Shown: in pieces, positions 54,937 through 63,169 of the stretch
Numbering within the stretch: the stretch's first letter is position 1
Layout of the letters: each line of letters starts with the position of its first letter
NCBI GenBank assembly: GCA_903872075.1
Contig: CAIQJF010000035.1
Span: forward strand, 62,001 to 126,000
Direction: 5' to 3'
From: an uncultured Caulobacteraceae bacterium
GTDB lineage: Bacteria; Pseudomonadota; Alphaproteobacteria; Caulobacterales; Caulobacteraceae
DNA: 64,000 nucleotides
Position numbers and translations under genes: made by a program
Notes under the pieces: generated by a model
Seen by the model: only the letters and a program-made list of their open reading frames with translations
What the model was told of the DNA's origin: nothing
Databases searched by the model: none

Positions 54937-56819
54937 CCTTTCACCACGCCGCCACCCGCCACACCGCGCCGGCGATCGATGCGCCCGCCAAGGCGAAGTT
55001 CGGCTTCTGGTCGTCCATGGCCGACCTCGTGCGTCTGGTCATGCGCTCCCGCGCCCAGGGTCTGAAGACCCGCCTCGGCGCCGCCCTGTTCCTGGTCCTG
55101 CTCGGCAAATGGACCGGAGTCATTGGTCCCCTGATGATCTCCCGCGCCATCGATCGGCTCAACACCGGCCATAGCGGCGGCCAGGCGGTGTTCACCGCCT
55201 TCGCCGGCCTGGTCATGGGCTTCGTCGCCCTGCGCTTCATCGCCAACGCCGCGCCCTATCTGCGCGACACCATCTTCACGCCGGTCTCCCAGATGGCCCT
55301 GGCCCAGTCGTCCAAGGAGACCTTCGCCCACGCGCTTGGTCTGTCCCTGAACTTCCATCAGGGGAAACAGACCGGCGGCCTGGCCCGGATCATCGACCGC
55401 GGCGCCCGGTCCACCGACTTCCTGCTGCGCAGCGTGGTGTTGAACCTCGGTCCCACGGTGCTGGAGCTGCTGATGGCGGCCTATGTGCTGACCAGCCGCT
55501 TCAACTGGCGCCTGGCCACCGTCGCCGTCGCCACCATCGTCATCTACATCGCCTTCACCTTCGGCATCTCCAACTGGCGCATCAAGCATCGCCGGGACCT
55601 CAACGACGCCGATTCCCGCGCCGCCGGCCTCGCCGTCGATTCCCTGATGAACTACGAGACCATCAAGACCTTCGGGGCCGAGGGACGCATGGTGGCCGGC
55701 TATGAGACGGCGCTGATCGACTATGCCTACGCCGCCACCAAGGCCAACACCTCCCTGCAGCTGCTCAACGGCATTCAGGCGGTGGTGCTCAACCTCGGCC
55801 TCGTCACCGTCACCCTCCTGGCGGGCATGGAGGTCATGGCCGGCCGGATGAGCCTCGGCGGCGTCACCGCCTGCATCCTGATCCTGCAGCAGGTCTATGC
55901 GCCCCTGTTCAGCCTGGGCATGAACTATCGCGAGATCCGTCAGGCCTTCATCGACATGGAGCAGATGCTCGATCTGCGCGCCCTGAAGGCCGACATCACC
56001 GACGCCCCGGGCGCCCGCGCCTTGCCGCCGGCCTCCGAGCGCGGCGCGGAGCTGCGCTTCACCGGTGTCGGCTTCCAGCACACCGCCCGCAGCGTCGGCC
56101 TGGACGACATCAGCTTCGTCACCCCGCCGGGAACCACCACCGCCCTGGTGGGGCCTTCCGGCTCCGGCAAGACCACAATGGTGCGCCTGGCCCTGCGCCT
56201 GCTCGATCCGCAGCAGGGCGCCGTCCTCATCGACGGTGTCGATCTGCGCCAGGTCAGCCAGGCGTCCCTGCGCCGCGCCGTGGCCCTGGTGCCCCAGGAC
56301 GTGGCCCTGTTCAACGACACCCTGTGGGCCAACATCGCCTTCGCCAATCCCGACGCCAGCTCCGAGGACGTCTGGGCCGCGGCCGAGGCGGCGGAGCTCT
56401 CGGCCTTCATCGACGGACTGCCCTATAAGATGGAGACCAAGGTCGGCGAACGCGGCCTCAAGCTCTCCGGCGGCGAGCGCCAGCGCGTCGGCCTGGCCCG
56501 GGCCCTGCTGGCCAATCCGCGGCTTCTGGTCCTCGACGAGGCCACCAGCGCCCTGGACGGCCCCACCGAGGCGGCGATCCAGGCCACCCTGCGCAAGGTC
56601 CGGACCGGCCGCACCACCCTGGTGGTGGCCCATCGCCTGTCCACCATCGTCGACGCCGACCAGATCCTGGTCATCCGTCGCGGCCGCATCGTCGAGCGCG
56701 GCGACCACGAGGCCCTGCTGGCCAAGGCCGGCGAATACGCCGCCCTGTGGCGGCGCCAGACCCGTGGCCAGAACCCCGCCAACGCGCGAGGGGCTGTCAC
56801 GGCAACCCAGTTGAGCTAA
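54933..56819 (+). CDS. Atm1-type ABC exporter (fused permease and ATPase)
   Basis: The protein has 628 residues. Six membrane helices (about 40-330) then an ATPase with GPSGSGKTTMVRLALRLL, LSGGERQRVGLARALL, LLVLDEATSALDG and VVAHRLSTIVDADQILVI. The segment MNYETIKTFGAEGRMVAGYE is the conserved Atm1/HMT1 cytosolic helix motif, pointing to export of glutathione-linked sulfur compounds or metals. It overlaps the lipoprotein gene by 4 bases. Confidence 0.93.
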   Translation: MTFHHAATRHTAPAIDAPAKAKFGFWSSMADLVRLVMRSRAQGLKTRLGAALFLVLLGKWTGVIGPLMISRAIDRLNTGHSGGQAVFTAFAGLVMGFVALRFIANAAPYLRDTIFTPVSQMALAQSSKETFAHALGLSLNFHQGKQTGGLARIIDRGARSTDFLLRSVVLNLGPTVLELLMAAYVLTSRFNWRLATVAVATIVIYIAFTFGISNWRIKHRRDLNDADSRAAGLAVDSLMNYETIKTFGAEGRMVAGYETALIDYAYAATKANTSLQLLNGIQAVVLNLGLVTVTLLAGMEVMAGRMSLGGVTACILILQQVYAPLFSLGMNYREIRQAFIDMEQMLDLRALKADITDAPGARALPPASERGAELRFTGVGFQHTARSVGLDDISFVTPPGTTTALVGPSGSGKTTMVRLALRLLDPQQGAVLIDGVDLRQVSQASLRRAVALVPQDVALFNDTLWANIAFANPDASSEDVWAAAEAAELSAFIDGLPYKMETKVGERGLKLSGGERQRVGLARALLANPRLLVLDEATSALDGPTEAAIQATLRKVRTGRTTLVVAHRLSTIVDADQILVIRRGRIVERGDHEALLAKAGEYAALWRRQTRGQNPANARGAVTATQLS

Positions 56820-56856
56820 ATCGAAGGCTCGCAGACATCACGAAGGACGCCAGAGC

Positions 56857-57297
56857 ATGAACTACCTCCACACCATGGTGCGGGTCGCCGACCTCGATCA
56901 GGCCCTGGCCTTCTATTGCGGCGCGCTCGGCCTGGAGGAGGTGTCGCGCTTCGACAATGACGGCGGCCGGTTCACCCTGGTCTTCCTGGCCGCGCCCGAC
57001 GACGTAGAAGCCGCCAGGGCGCAGCGCGCGCCGACCGTGGAGCTGACCTACAACTGGGATCCGGAGGTCTACACCGGAGGGCGCAACTTCGGTCATCTGG
57101 CCTATGCGGTGGACAATATCTACGAGACCTGCGCGCGCCTTCAGGCCGCCGGCGTCACCATCAATCGTCCGCCGCGTGACGGCCACATGGCCTTCGTCCG
57201 CTCGCCGGACGGCGTCTCGGTGGAGCTTCTGCAGAAGAACGGCTCCCTGCCGAAGGCCGAGCCCTGGGCCTCAATGCCCAACGTCGGCGTCTGGTAG
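56857..57297 (+). CDS. VOC-family protein, glyoxalase I-like
   Basis: The protein has 146 residues. MNYLHTMVRVADLDQALAFY gives the His, TVELTYNW a Glu, FGHLAYAVDNIYETC the second His and VSVELLQKN the last Glu, so the four metal ligands of glyoxalase I are kept. It converts the methylglyoxal-glutathione hemithioacetal to lactoylglutathione, if active. It overlaps the convergent alpha/beta hydrolase by 27 bases. Confidence 0.88.
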   Translation: MNYLHTMVRVADLDQALAFYCGALGLEEVSRFDNDGGRFTLVFLAAPDDVEAARAQRAPTVELTYNWDPEVYTGGRNFGHLAYAVDNIYETCARLQAAGVTINRPPRDGHMAFVRSPDGVSVELLQKNGSLPKAEPWASMPNVGVW

Positions 57298-58188
57298 GGG
57301 CGTCAAGCTCCTGAGCCAGTTCACCGCCGCGGCCACATAGGCCCGGTCCCGGGTCAGAGGCGAGGTATGCGTCGCCCCCGGCATGTCCAGGATCCAGGAT
57401 CTGTCCGCGCCGGCGGCGAGGGCGACCTCGGCTGTGCGCCAGGCCTGCGACAGCCGGGCGGCGGGGGCTGTGTCGCCGTTGATCACCACCACCGGGATTC
57501 GGTGATTCAGAGGGCCGAGGGCCTGTGACTGGCTGAGCCCAACGGCCATGAGGCGATCCTCGTCCCGGGCGGTCATCAGACATGTCTGGCAGACCAGGCC
57601 ATGGTATTTGCGGGCGGCGGCCTCCGGACGCAGCCCCATCTGATCGGCCATGCCATGCGCGGCCAGACCGCCCAGGCCGAGCCGTCCCAGGGTCACGGCA
57701 AGCGCCGCCGCCTGGTTTTCCTGGCGCAGATCCGCCAGCAGCAAGGGCGACTCCAGCGCCGCGGCGCCCACGCCGTCGACCGCGACCAGCCCGGCCACCC
57801 GTTCGGGATGAAGCTTGGCGAAGGTCTCGGCGTAGAGCGCCCCGTTGGAATGCCCCACCAGGATCACCGGCGCGGTCTCCCCCAGCTGGTCCAGCAGATC
57901 GCCCAGCTCCGCCGCCTTGGCCAGGGCGTCGGGCGCCCCGTCGCGGGGAAGCGAGCCGCCCAGTCCGGCCCGGTCGAAGGCGCAGGCCCGCCCGCCGGGC
58001 GCCAGATCGTCCAGCACATAGTCCCAGTCGGCCGAGGTCCCGAACGCGCCCGCCGACAGGATCACGGTCGGCGCGGCGGTCCGCGCGCCGCGGCAGTCGA
58101 CGGCGAGGGGCGTGACGGCGGCGTGGGCGGCGGTGGTGGCGGCGGCGAGCGCCGCGGCGATCCGGACGGCGAGGCGTGGGTGGCTCAT
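57271..58188 (-). CDS. secreted alpha/beta hydrolase
   Basis: The protein has 305 residues. A signal peptide (LAVRIAAALAAATTAAHAA) is followed by the hydrolase core. GHSNGALYAETF gives the nucleophile Ser; an Asp in VVVINGDTAP and a late His in PGATHTSPL complete the triad. Lipase or lactonase activity is a family-level guess. Its 3' end overlaps that of the glyoxalase-like gene. The ATG at 58188 matches the signal peptide. Confidence 0.87.
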   Translation of the reverse strand: MSHPRLAVRIAAALAAATTAAHAAVTPLAVDCRGARTAAPTVILSAGAFGTSADWDYVLDDLAPGGRACAFDRAGLGGSLPRDGAPDALAKAAELGDLLDQLGETAPVILVGHSNGALYAETFAKLHPERVAGLVAVDGVGAAALESPLLLADLRQENQAAALAVTLGRLGLGGLAAHGMADQMGLRPEAAARKYHGLVCQTCLMTARDEDRLMAVGLSQSQALGPLNHRIPVVVINGDTAPAARLSQAWRTAEVALAAGADRSWILDMPGATHTSPLTRDRAYVAAAVNWLRSLTPLPDADVGH

Positions 58189-58271
58189 CGGCGTCCTCAA
58201 GTCGCGGGTCGGCCATGAGAGTCGCCCGCCGCGCGGCGGCTGTCTACAGGCGCCACGCCACGATCCGTCGA

Positions 58272-58529
58272 CTATTCCACCGCCTTCAGGACGGTCTCGA
58301 CGGCGGCCATGGGCGCGCGCACCTCCGACAGGTTGGCTTCCATGGCGGCGAGGCTGCTGGCGATCCGCGACTGAGCGGTCGAGGCGCCTTCCGCGAGCTG
58401 GCGATAGGCGTCGTCGTTGGCCAGCCGCGCCCGCGCCTGCTGGACGATCGCATAGTAGCGCATGGCGAAGACGATCAGGATCGTCGCCAACGGCAACACC
58501 AGGGTCAAAAGATAGAGCGTTATGGTCAT
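58272..58529 (-). CDS. small membrane protein with helical cytoplasmic domain
   Basis: The protein has 85 residues. One N-terminal membrane helix (LYLLTLVLPLATILIVFAM) is followed by a helical region (ARARLANDDAYRQLAEGAST and SRIASSLAAMEANL) like a coiled coil. It lies 9 bases after the ArsR-like regulator on the same strand, so they are co-transcribed. Similar paired genes of a repressor and small envelope protein occur widely in these bacteria. Function unknown. Confidence 0.78.
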   Translation of the reverse strand: MTITLYLLTLVLPLATILIVFAMRYYAIVQQARARLANDDAYRQLAEGASTAQSRIASSLAAMEANLSEVRAPMAAVETVLKAVE

Positions 58530-58538
58530 GGGAATCCC

Positions 58539-58874
58539 CTAGGTCTCGGATTTGGCGGTAAGTGTCTTGGCCGCGTCGGCGACGCGCGCCGGCGTGAGGT
58601 GAAGGGCGAAGTCGGTGACCTCGAAATAGTTGAGCGCCTTGCCATCCTGGGACAGTTCCAGCTGGCTGGTCACCAGGCCGGCGTCCTCCAGTTTCTTAAG
58701 ATGCAGGTGCAGCAGGGGCCGGCTGATGCCGATCTCGCGCGCCAGCCGGCTGACATAGTTGCGACCGCCGCCGGCCAGCGCCGCGACAACCCGCAGGCGG
58801 TGCGGATTGGCCAGGGCCGTCAGGGTCGCCAGGAGCTGGTCGCCGTCCATGCCTCTGTCGCTGATTGATTTCAT
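58539..58874 (-). CDS. ArsR-type winged-helix regulator
   Basis: The protein has 111 residues. LTALANPHRLRVVAAL is the conserved ArsR N-terminal helix pair, the recognition region is YVSRLAREIGISRPLLHLHL and KKLEDAGLVTS, and the wing is ELSQDGKALNYFEV. No metal-binding Cys cluster is present, so it may sense something else. It heads a two-gene unit with a small membrane protein. Confidence 0.88.
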   Translation of the reverse strand: MKSISDRGMDGDQLLATLTALANPHRLRVVAALAGGGRNYVSRLAREIGISRPLLHLHLKKLEDAGLVTSQLELSQDGKALNYFEVTDFALHLTPARVADAAKTLTAKSET

Positions 58875-59050
58875 ATGTTAGAAATAACTGACGCATGTCA
58901 GGGAGTCAATCGGCAGTGTCGCGACTGTTCGCGCGCGGCCGCCGGGGAGCGCGAAGCTTATCGAAAGGAAGAAAGTTGCGGGTGGCGTAGGCGTTCCGAG
59001 TCCGCGCGTCCGCCGCATGTTCCGGCGCGGACATCGAGAGGGAACCGCGA

Positions 59051-59126
59051 TGGCTCCCCGGGCAGGACTCGAACCTGCGACCCGGCGATTAACAGTCGCC
59101 TGCTCTACCAACTGAGCTACCGAGGA
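59051..59126 (-). tRNA. tRNA-Asn (anticodon GTT)
   Basis: The reverse complement folds with acceptor TCCTCGG/CCGGGGA (one T-G wobble), anticodon stem GGCGA/TCGCC around loop CTGTTAA (anticodon GTT) and T loop TTCGAGT. The CCA is encoded, at 59051-59053 on the plus strand. It is 76 nt with CCA. Confidence 0.97.
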
Positions 59127-59296
59127 TCGGGCAATCGCCGAAGGAGGGGGCTAATACGACGCGGAATCGGGGCGCGCAAGTCGCCCATCGCGCCTTCTGT
59201 GAAATCCCTGCGTCTGGCCGCCGCCGGCCTTGCCGCGCGGGCGAAGCCCATGACAATGACCGTGTGCGGACGGCGCGCGGCCTCGGGGGCGATGAC

Positions 59297-60412
59297 ATGG
59301 GACGAATGGCGTGCGGCAGGGTCATGACGCTGGGTCTGGCGGTGGCGCTTGGCGCCGTGGCGGTCACGGGCGCCGCGCTCGCCCGGCGGTGGCCGTATCC
59401 GTACGAAGGCGTCCCGCGCTTTGACCACATCGTCGTCATTCTGGAGGAGAACAAGGAATACGATCAGATCGTCGCCGGGGTCGATGCGCCGAATATCGGC
59501 CGGCTCGCCAAGGCCTATGGCGACGCGGCGCGCTTCTATGGCGAGGTCCATCCCAGCGAGGCCAACTATGTCGCCCTGCTGGGCGGCGACACCTTCGGCA
59601 TCCACGACGACGATCCCTTCTACTGCAAGCCGGGCTCCGCCGACCGCACCTGCGCCCTGGCGCGCAGCCAGGCGAACTATCCGGATCACACCGTCGCCTC
59701 GCCCCATCTCGGCGATCAGCTGAAGGCCACGGGCCAGACCTGGAAGGGCTATTTCGAGAACCTGCCCGAGCCCGGCTCCCTGGTCTATTTCGCCGGCGAC
59801 GGCATCGAGGGCTCGCCCCTGAAGACCCAGCCCCTGTACGCCTCGAAACATTCCGGCTTCGTCAACTTTGCCTCGACCCAGACGGCCCCGGATCGGGCGC
59901 AGCTGCTCGTGGGCTTCGACCAGTTGGAAAAGGATCTGGCGGCGGGCCAGTTGCCCAACTTCGCCCTCATCGTTCCCAACCAGTGTAACGAGATGCACGG
60001 CCTCTTCGGTCCCGGTGTGCCGCCGGACTGTGTCGGCTCCAACACCGGGCCCCTGATCCGCCGTGGTGACGCCGTGGTTGGCAAGCTCGTTGCGAAACTC
60101 CAGGCCACTCGGGCCTGGCGGTCGGAAGGGAACATGGCTATCGTCATCACCTTTGACGAAGGCTCCGGCGGCGACCGGACCGGCTGTTGCGGGATCACCC
60201 CCGGCGCGGCCTCCAACTACGGCGGCGGCCACATCCCGACGATCGTGATCACAAATCACGGCCCGCGGGGCCTGAAGGACGAGACGCCCTACAGCCACTA
60301 TTCCCTGCTGCGCACCCTCGAGGATGCCTTCGGGATTGGCGAGCATCTGGGCCACGCCGCCGATGACGCCGGCGGGGTGAAGCCGATGGCGGCGCTGTTC
60401 GGCGGCAAATAG
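59297..60412 (+). CDS. phosphoesterase-family protein (PLC/acid phosphatase type)
   Basis: The protein has 371 residues. An N-terminal membrane/signal stretch (VMTLGLAVALGAVAVTGAAL) precedes the phosphoesterase motifs FDHIVVILEENKEYDQIVAG, VHPSEANYVALLGGDTF, IVITFDEG and ASNYGGGHIPTIVI. This is the phospholipase C / acid phosphatase group, whose Asn/Glu/Asp/His residues bind a metal. The start at 59297 or the ATG at 59324 are both possible. It is outside any operon; the PEP-CTERM gene follows 139 bases later. Confidence 0.88.
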   Translation: MGRMACGRVMTLGLAVALGAVAVTGAALARRWPYPYEGVPRFDHIVVILEENKEYDQIVAGVDAPNIGRLAKAYGDAARFYGEVHPSEANYVALLGGDTFGIHDDDPFYCKPGSADRTCALARSQANYPDHTVASPHLGDQLKATGQTWKGYFENLPEPGSLVYFAGDGIEGSPLKTQPLYASKHSGFVNFASTQTAPDRAQLLVGFDQLEKDLAAGQLPNFALIVPNQCNEMHGLFGPGVPPDCVGSNTGPLIRRGDAVVGKLVAKLQATRAWRSEGNMAIVITFDEGSGGDRTGCCGITPGAASNYGGGHIPTIVITNHGPRGLKDETPYSHYSLLRTLEDAFGIGEHLGHAADDAGGVKPMAALFGGK

Positions 60413-60551
60413 AGCGCAACGCTGCGGAGTCCGAGACGGATTGACGCATTTCCGCCCCGTTGCGGCCTCCGCGTCTCCAAATTCATTGCGAAGGGCTCGC
60501 GTCTTGGGATAAAGCCGTTCTTTAGGGTTCCAAGCGTGGAGTTGCCGTCCC

Positions 60552-61160
60552 ATGGCCAAGTCGGTCACAGTCACAGCCGTTGCGGCGTCGGTTGCCGCCC
60601 TGGCCCTGACCGCGGCCGCCGCGCCCGCCCAGGCCAAGCTGTACACGGTCGCCTTTTCCGGCATCTGGAACCCCAGCGCCGCCGTCACGCCCTACAGTGC
60701 GCCGAACGAGAGTTTCGCCTTCGGCTTCAAGCTGTTGAGCACCTTTCAGGCCGACTACTACGATCAGGCGCCCGATATCGCCGCCACCACGCAGTTCACC
60801 GCCTACAGCTACACGCTGAACGGCGTCCTGGTTCCGGGCGTCCCCGACGACATCGCCTTCTTCTCGGCCGCCTACGGCGGCGGCCTGGCGCTGGGTTACT
60901 ACGATTACAGCGTCGAGTTCGGCGGGACGACGCTGGCCAGTATCGACACCGTCAACCCCGACGCGACCCTGATCCTCGGCAAGTACAGCCTGCTGGCCTA
61001 TCTCCAGCAGCAGGGCACGGGCGCCGTCGTCGCCCTCACCGACGTTCCCTCCACCGGCTCGATTGTTCCCGAGCCGGCCGCCTGGGCCATGATGCTTGTC
61101 GGTGTGGCTGGCGTGGGCGCCTTGGCCCGCCGCCGTCGCGCCCTTCCCACCGCCGCCTGA
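60552..61160 (+). CDS. PEPxxWA-CTERM sorting-domain protein
   Basis: The protein has 202 residues. A signal peptide (AASVAALALTAAAAPAQA) and a beta-rich body end in VPEPAAWAMMLVGVAGVGAL followed by RRRR, the PEPxxWA-CTERM signal: PEP motif, a single membrane helix and a basic tail. The exosortase would cleave the tail and attach the protein to the surface or release it. No exosortase is encoded in this window. GGAG precedes the ATG by about 10 bases. Confidence 0.93.
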   Translation: MAKSVTVTAVAASVAALALTAAAAPAQAKLYTVAFSGIWNPSAAVTPYSAPNESFAFGFKLLSTFQADYYDQAPDIAATTQFTAYSYTLNGVLVPGVPDDIAFFSAAYGGGLALGYYDYSVEFGGTTLASIDTVNPDATLILGKYSLLAYLQQQGTGAVVALTDVPSTGSIVPEPAAWAMMLVGVAGVGALARRRRALPTAA

Positions 61161-61203
61161 ACCGAACCGTCCCGCGCCCGAACCCGACGCGGAACGGACG
61201 GCG

Positions 61204-61407
61204 ATGACTCGCTTCTCAGGCGCCACCCTTTCCGCCGCGCGCGCCCTGATCGGCCAGTATGGCGAAGACGCTGAAATCATCGCCACCCTTCGCGCCGCCG
61301 AATTTGCCGCTGAGGGCGACACCCGCGGGCTGGCCGATTGGGACGAGATCATCGCCTGCGTCGCCGCCCTCCAGGATGGCGATCCCGGAGCGGCGGCTCT
61401 GCACTGA
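61204..61407 (+). CDS. small acidic conserved protein
   Basis: The protein has 67 residues, starting MTRFSGATLSAARALIGQYG. Its composition is Ala-rich and acidic and it looks helical (AEIIATLRAAEFAAEG, GLADWDEIIACVAALQ). Similar short helical proteins are common in caulobacters. No role is evident. It lies between the PEP-CTERM and pirin genes. Confidence 0.6.
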   Translation: MTRFSGATLSAARALIGQYGEDAEIIATLRAAEFAAEGDTRGLADWDEIIACVAALQDGDPGAAALH

Positions 61408-61437
61408 GCGAACCCGGAGACCTCGCCGCCGCAACAG

Positions 61438-62136
61438 TCAGTCGGCGTCGACCAGCACCAGTTCGGAGTCCTCGCTCGCCGTGACGGTGATCGAGGGCTC
61501 GCCGGAGATCGCCGCGCCGTCGCGCGCCGCAAGCTTCACCCCGTTGACCTCCACCGCGCCCGTGGCCGGGACCAGATAGGCCTTGCGGCCCGCGCCCAGG
61601 TCGTAGGTCAGCGACTGCCCCGCCTTCAGGGTCGCCCCCAGCACCCGCGCCGCCGCGCGGATCGGCAGGGCGTCGTCATCGCCGTCCACGCCGCTGGCCA
61701 GGGTCACCCAGCGCCCGGACCGGTCTGTCTTGGGGAAGGGGCGGGCGCTCCAGGTCGGCGTTCCGCCGGCCCGGTCGGGCAGGATCCAGATCTGGAAGAT
61801 CCGGGTGGGGCCCGCTTCCTGATTGTATTCGGCGTGGCGGATCCCGCTGCCGGCGCTCATCACCTGCACATCGCCGGCCGCCGTGCGGCCTTCGTTGCCC
61901 AGGCTGTCCTTGTGGCTGATCGCGCCCTCGCGGACATAGGTGATGATCTCCATGTCGGCGTGCGGGTGGGGCGGGAAGCCCGTGCCCGGGGCGATTTCGT
62001 CGTCGTTCCACACGCGCAGAGCGCCGTGGCCCATGCGCGCCGGATCGTGATAGCCGGCGAACGAGAAATGATGGCGGGCCTTGAGCCAGCCGTGGTCGGC
62101 GCCGCCGAGCGACGCGAACTCCCTGCGATCGATCAT
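61438..62136 (-). CDS. pirin-family bicupin
   Basis: The protein has 232 residues. The cupin metal motif is FPPHPHADMEIITYV with three His and Glu; SHKDSLGNEG and GDVQVMSAGSGIRHAEYN follow. Bacterial pirins have quercetinase-like activity or regulate central metabolism. The ATG at 62136 follows AAGGGAGAG. It is divergent from a LysR regulator, a common pairing. Confidence 0.92.
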   Translation of the reverse strand: MIDRREFASLGGADHGWLKARHHFSFAGYHDPARMGHGALRVWNDDEIAPGTGFPPHPHADMEIITYVREGAISHKDSLGNEGRTAAGDVQVMSAGSGIRHAEYNQEAGPTRIFQIWILPDRAGGTPTWSARPFPKTDRSGRWVTLASGVDGDDDALPIRAAARVLGATLKAGQSLTYDLGAGRKAYLVPATGAVEVNGVKLAARDGAAISGEPSITVTASEDSELVLVDAD

Positions 62137-62211
62137 GATACTCTCCCTTGGCCCGCGAACGGCGGGCGTCGTCGAGGCCCTATCTATGGACGCCGGAGGG
62201 GCTCCGAAATA

Positions 62212-62235
62212 GAAACAAATGAAATCCATTGTTTC
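62212..62235. promoter_or_regulatory. inverted repeat, candidate LysR operator for pirin
   Basis: gaaacaa (62212-62218) and ttgtttc (62229-62235) form a 7-bp dyad with a 10-base spacer in the 110-base gap between the divergent pirin and LysR genes, ending 11 bases before the LysR start. This AT-rich symmetric site in GC-rich DNA is a plausible operator. Confidence 0.6.
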
Positions 62236-62246
62236 GGAAAGTGCTC

Positions 62247-63146
62247 ATGTCGACCCTTCCTGACTTCGACGGCCTGGCCATCTTCGCCCGCGTGGCCGAG
62301 GCCCGTTCCTTCGCCGGCGCGGCGGCGGACCTGGCGCTCTCCAAGGCCACGGTCTCCAAGGCCGTCGCCCGCCTGGAGCAGCGCCTGGGCGCGCGCCTGT
62401 TCAACCGCACCTCGCGCCGGCTGGCCCTCACCGACCTCGGCCGCAGCCTGGCCGTGCGCGCCGCCGCCCTGCTCGCCGACGCCGAAGGGGTTGAGGCTGA
62501 CGCCCAGGCCCAGTCCGCGGCCCCGCGCGGGCGCGTCCGCCTGGCCGCGCCCATGTCCTTCGGCCTGCGCAAGGTCGCGCCGCTGCTGTCGGATTTCCAC
62601 ACCCTCTATCCCGACGTGCAGGTCGACCTGCATCTCAGCGACGCCTTGGTGGACGTGATCGGCGAGGGCTTCGACGTGGCCCTGCGCATCGGCGTCCTGG
62701 CCGACTCGTCCCTTCGCGCCCGCCGGCTCTGCGCCGTGCGGCGGCTCGTGGTCGGCGCCCCGGACTATTTCGATCGCCGCGGCCGGCCGGCCCATCCCGC
62801 CGATCTCGCATGCCACGCCTGCCTCGGCTACGCCTATCTGGCCACGCCGGACATCTGGCGGTTTTCTCGCGCCGACGGGGAGGCGATCTCCATCCGCCCC
62901 TCCGGGCCCCTCTGCGTCAACAATGCCGACGCCCTGACACCCGCCCTGCTGGCCGGCATGGGCCTCGCCGTCCAGCCCGACTTCATCGTCGCCGAGGCCC
63001 TGGCTGCGGGAACCCTTGAGGCGGTGATGACTGACTGGTCCATGGCCGACAGCGCCCTCTACCTCGTCACCCCACCCGGCGGCCCCCGCCCGGCCCGGGT
63101 TGAGGTCCTCGTCGACTTCCTGGCCGCGCGCCTGAGCGGCCGCTGA
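62247..63146 (+). CDS. LysR-family regulator, probably of the pirin gene
   Basis: The protein has 299 residues. The winged HTH (about 1-62) contains SFAGAAADLALSKATVSKAV and LFNRTSRRLALTDLG. The effector domain (about 90-295) follows. Divergent arrangement with a pirin gene and the dyad in the gap are the usual layout for a LysR controlling its neighbour. The ATG at 62247 precedes the conserved STLPDFDGLAIFARV. Confidence 0.94.
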   Translation: MSTLPDFDGLAIFARVAEARSFAGAAADLALSKATVSKAVARLEQRLGARLFNRTSRRLALTDLGRSLAVRAAALLADAEGVEADAQAQSAAPRGRVRLAAPMSFGLRKVAPLLSDFHTLYPDVQVDLHLSDALVDVIGEGFDVALRIGVLADSSLRARRLCAVRRLVVGAPDYFDRRGRPAHPADLACHACLGYAYLATPDIWRFSRADGEAISIRPSGPLCVNNADALTPALLAGMGLAVQPDFIVAEALAAGTLEAVMTDWSMADSALYLVTPPGGPRPARVEVLVDFLAARLSGR

Positions 63147-63169
63147 CGATCCGTGTTCGACTTGCGAAA

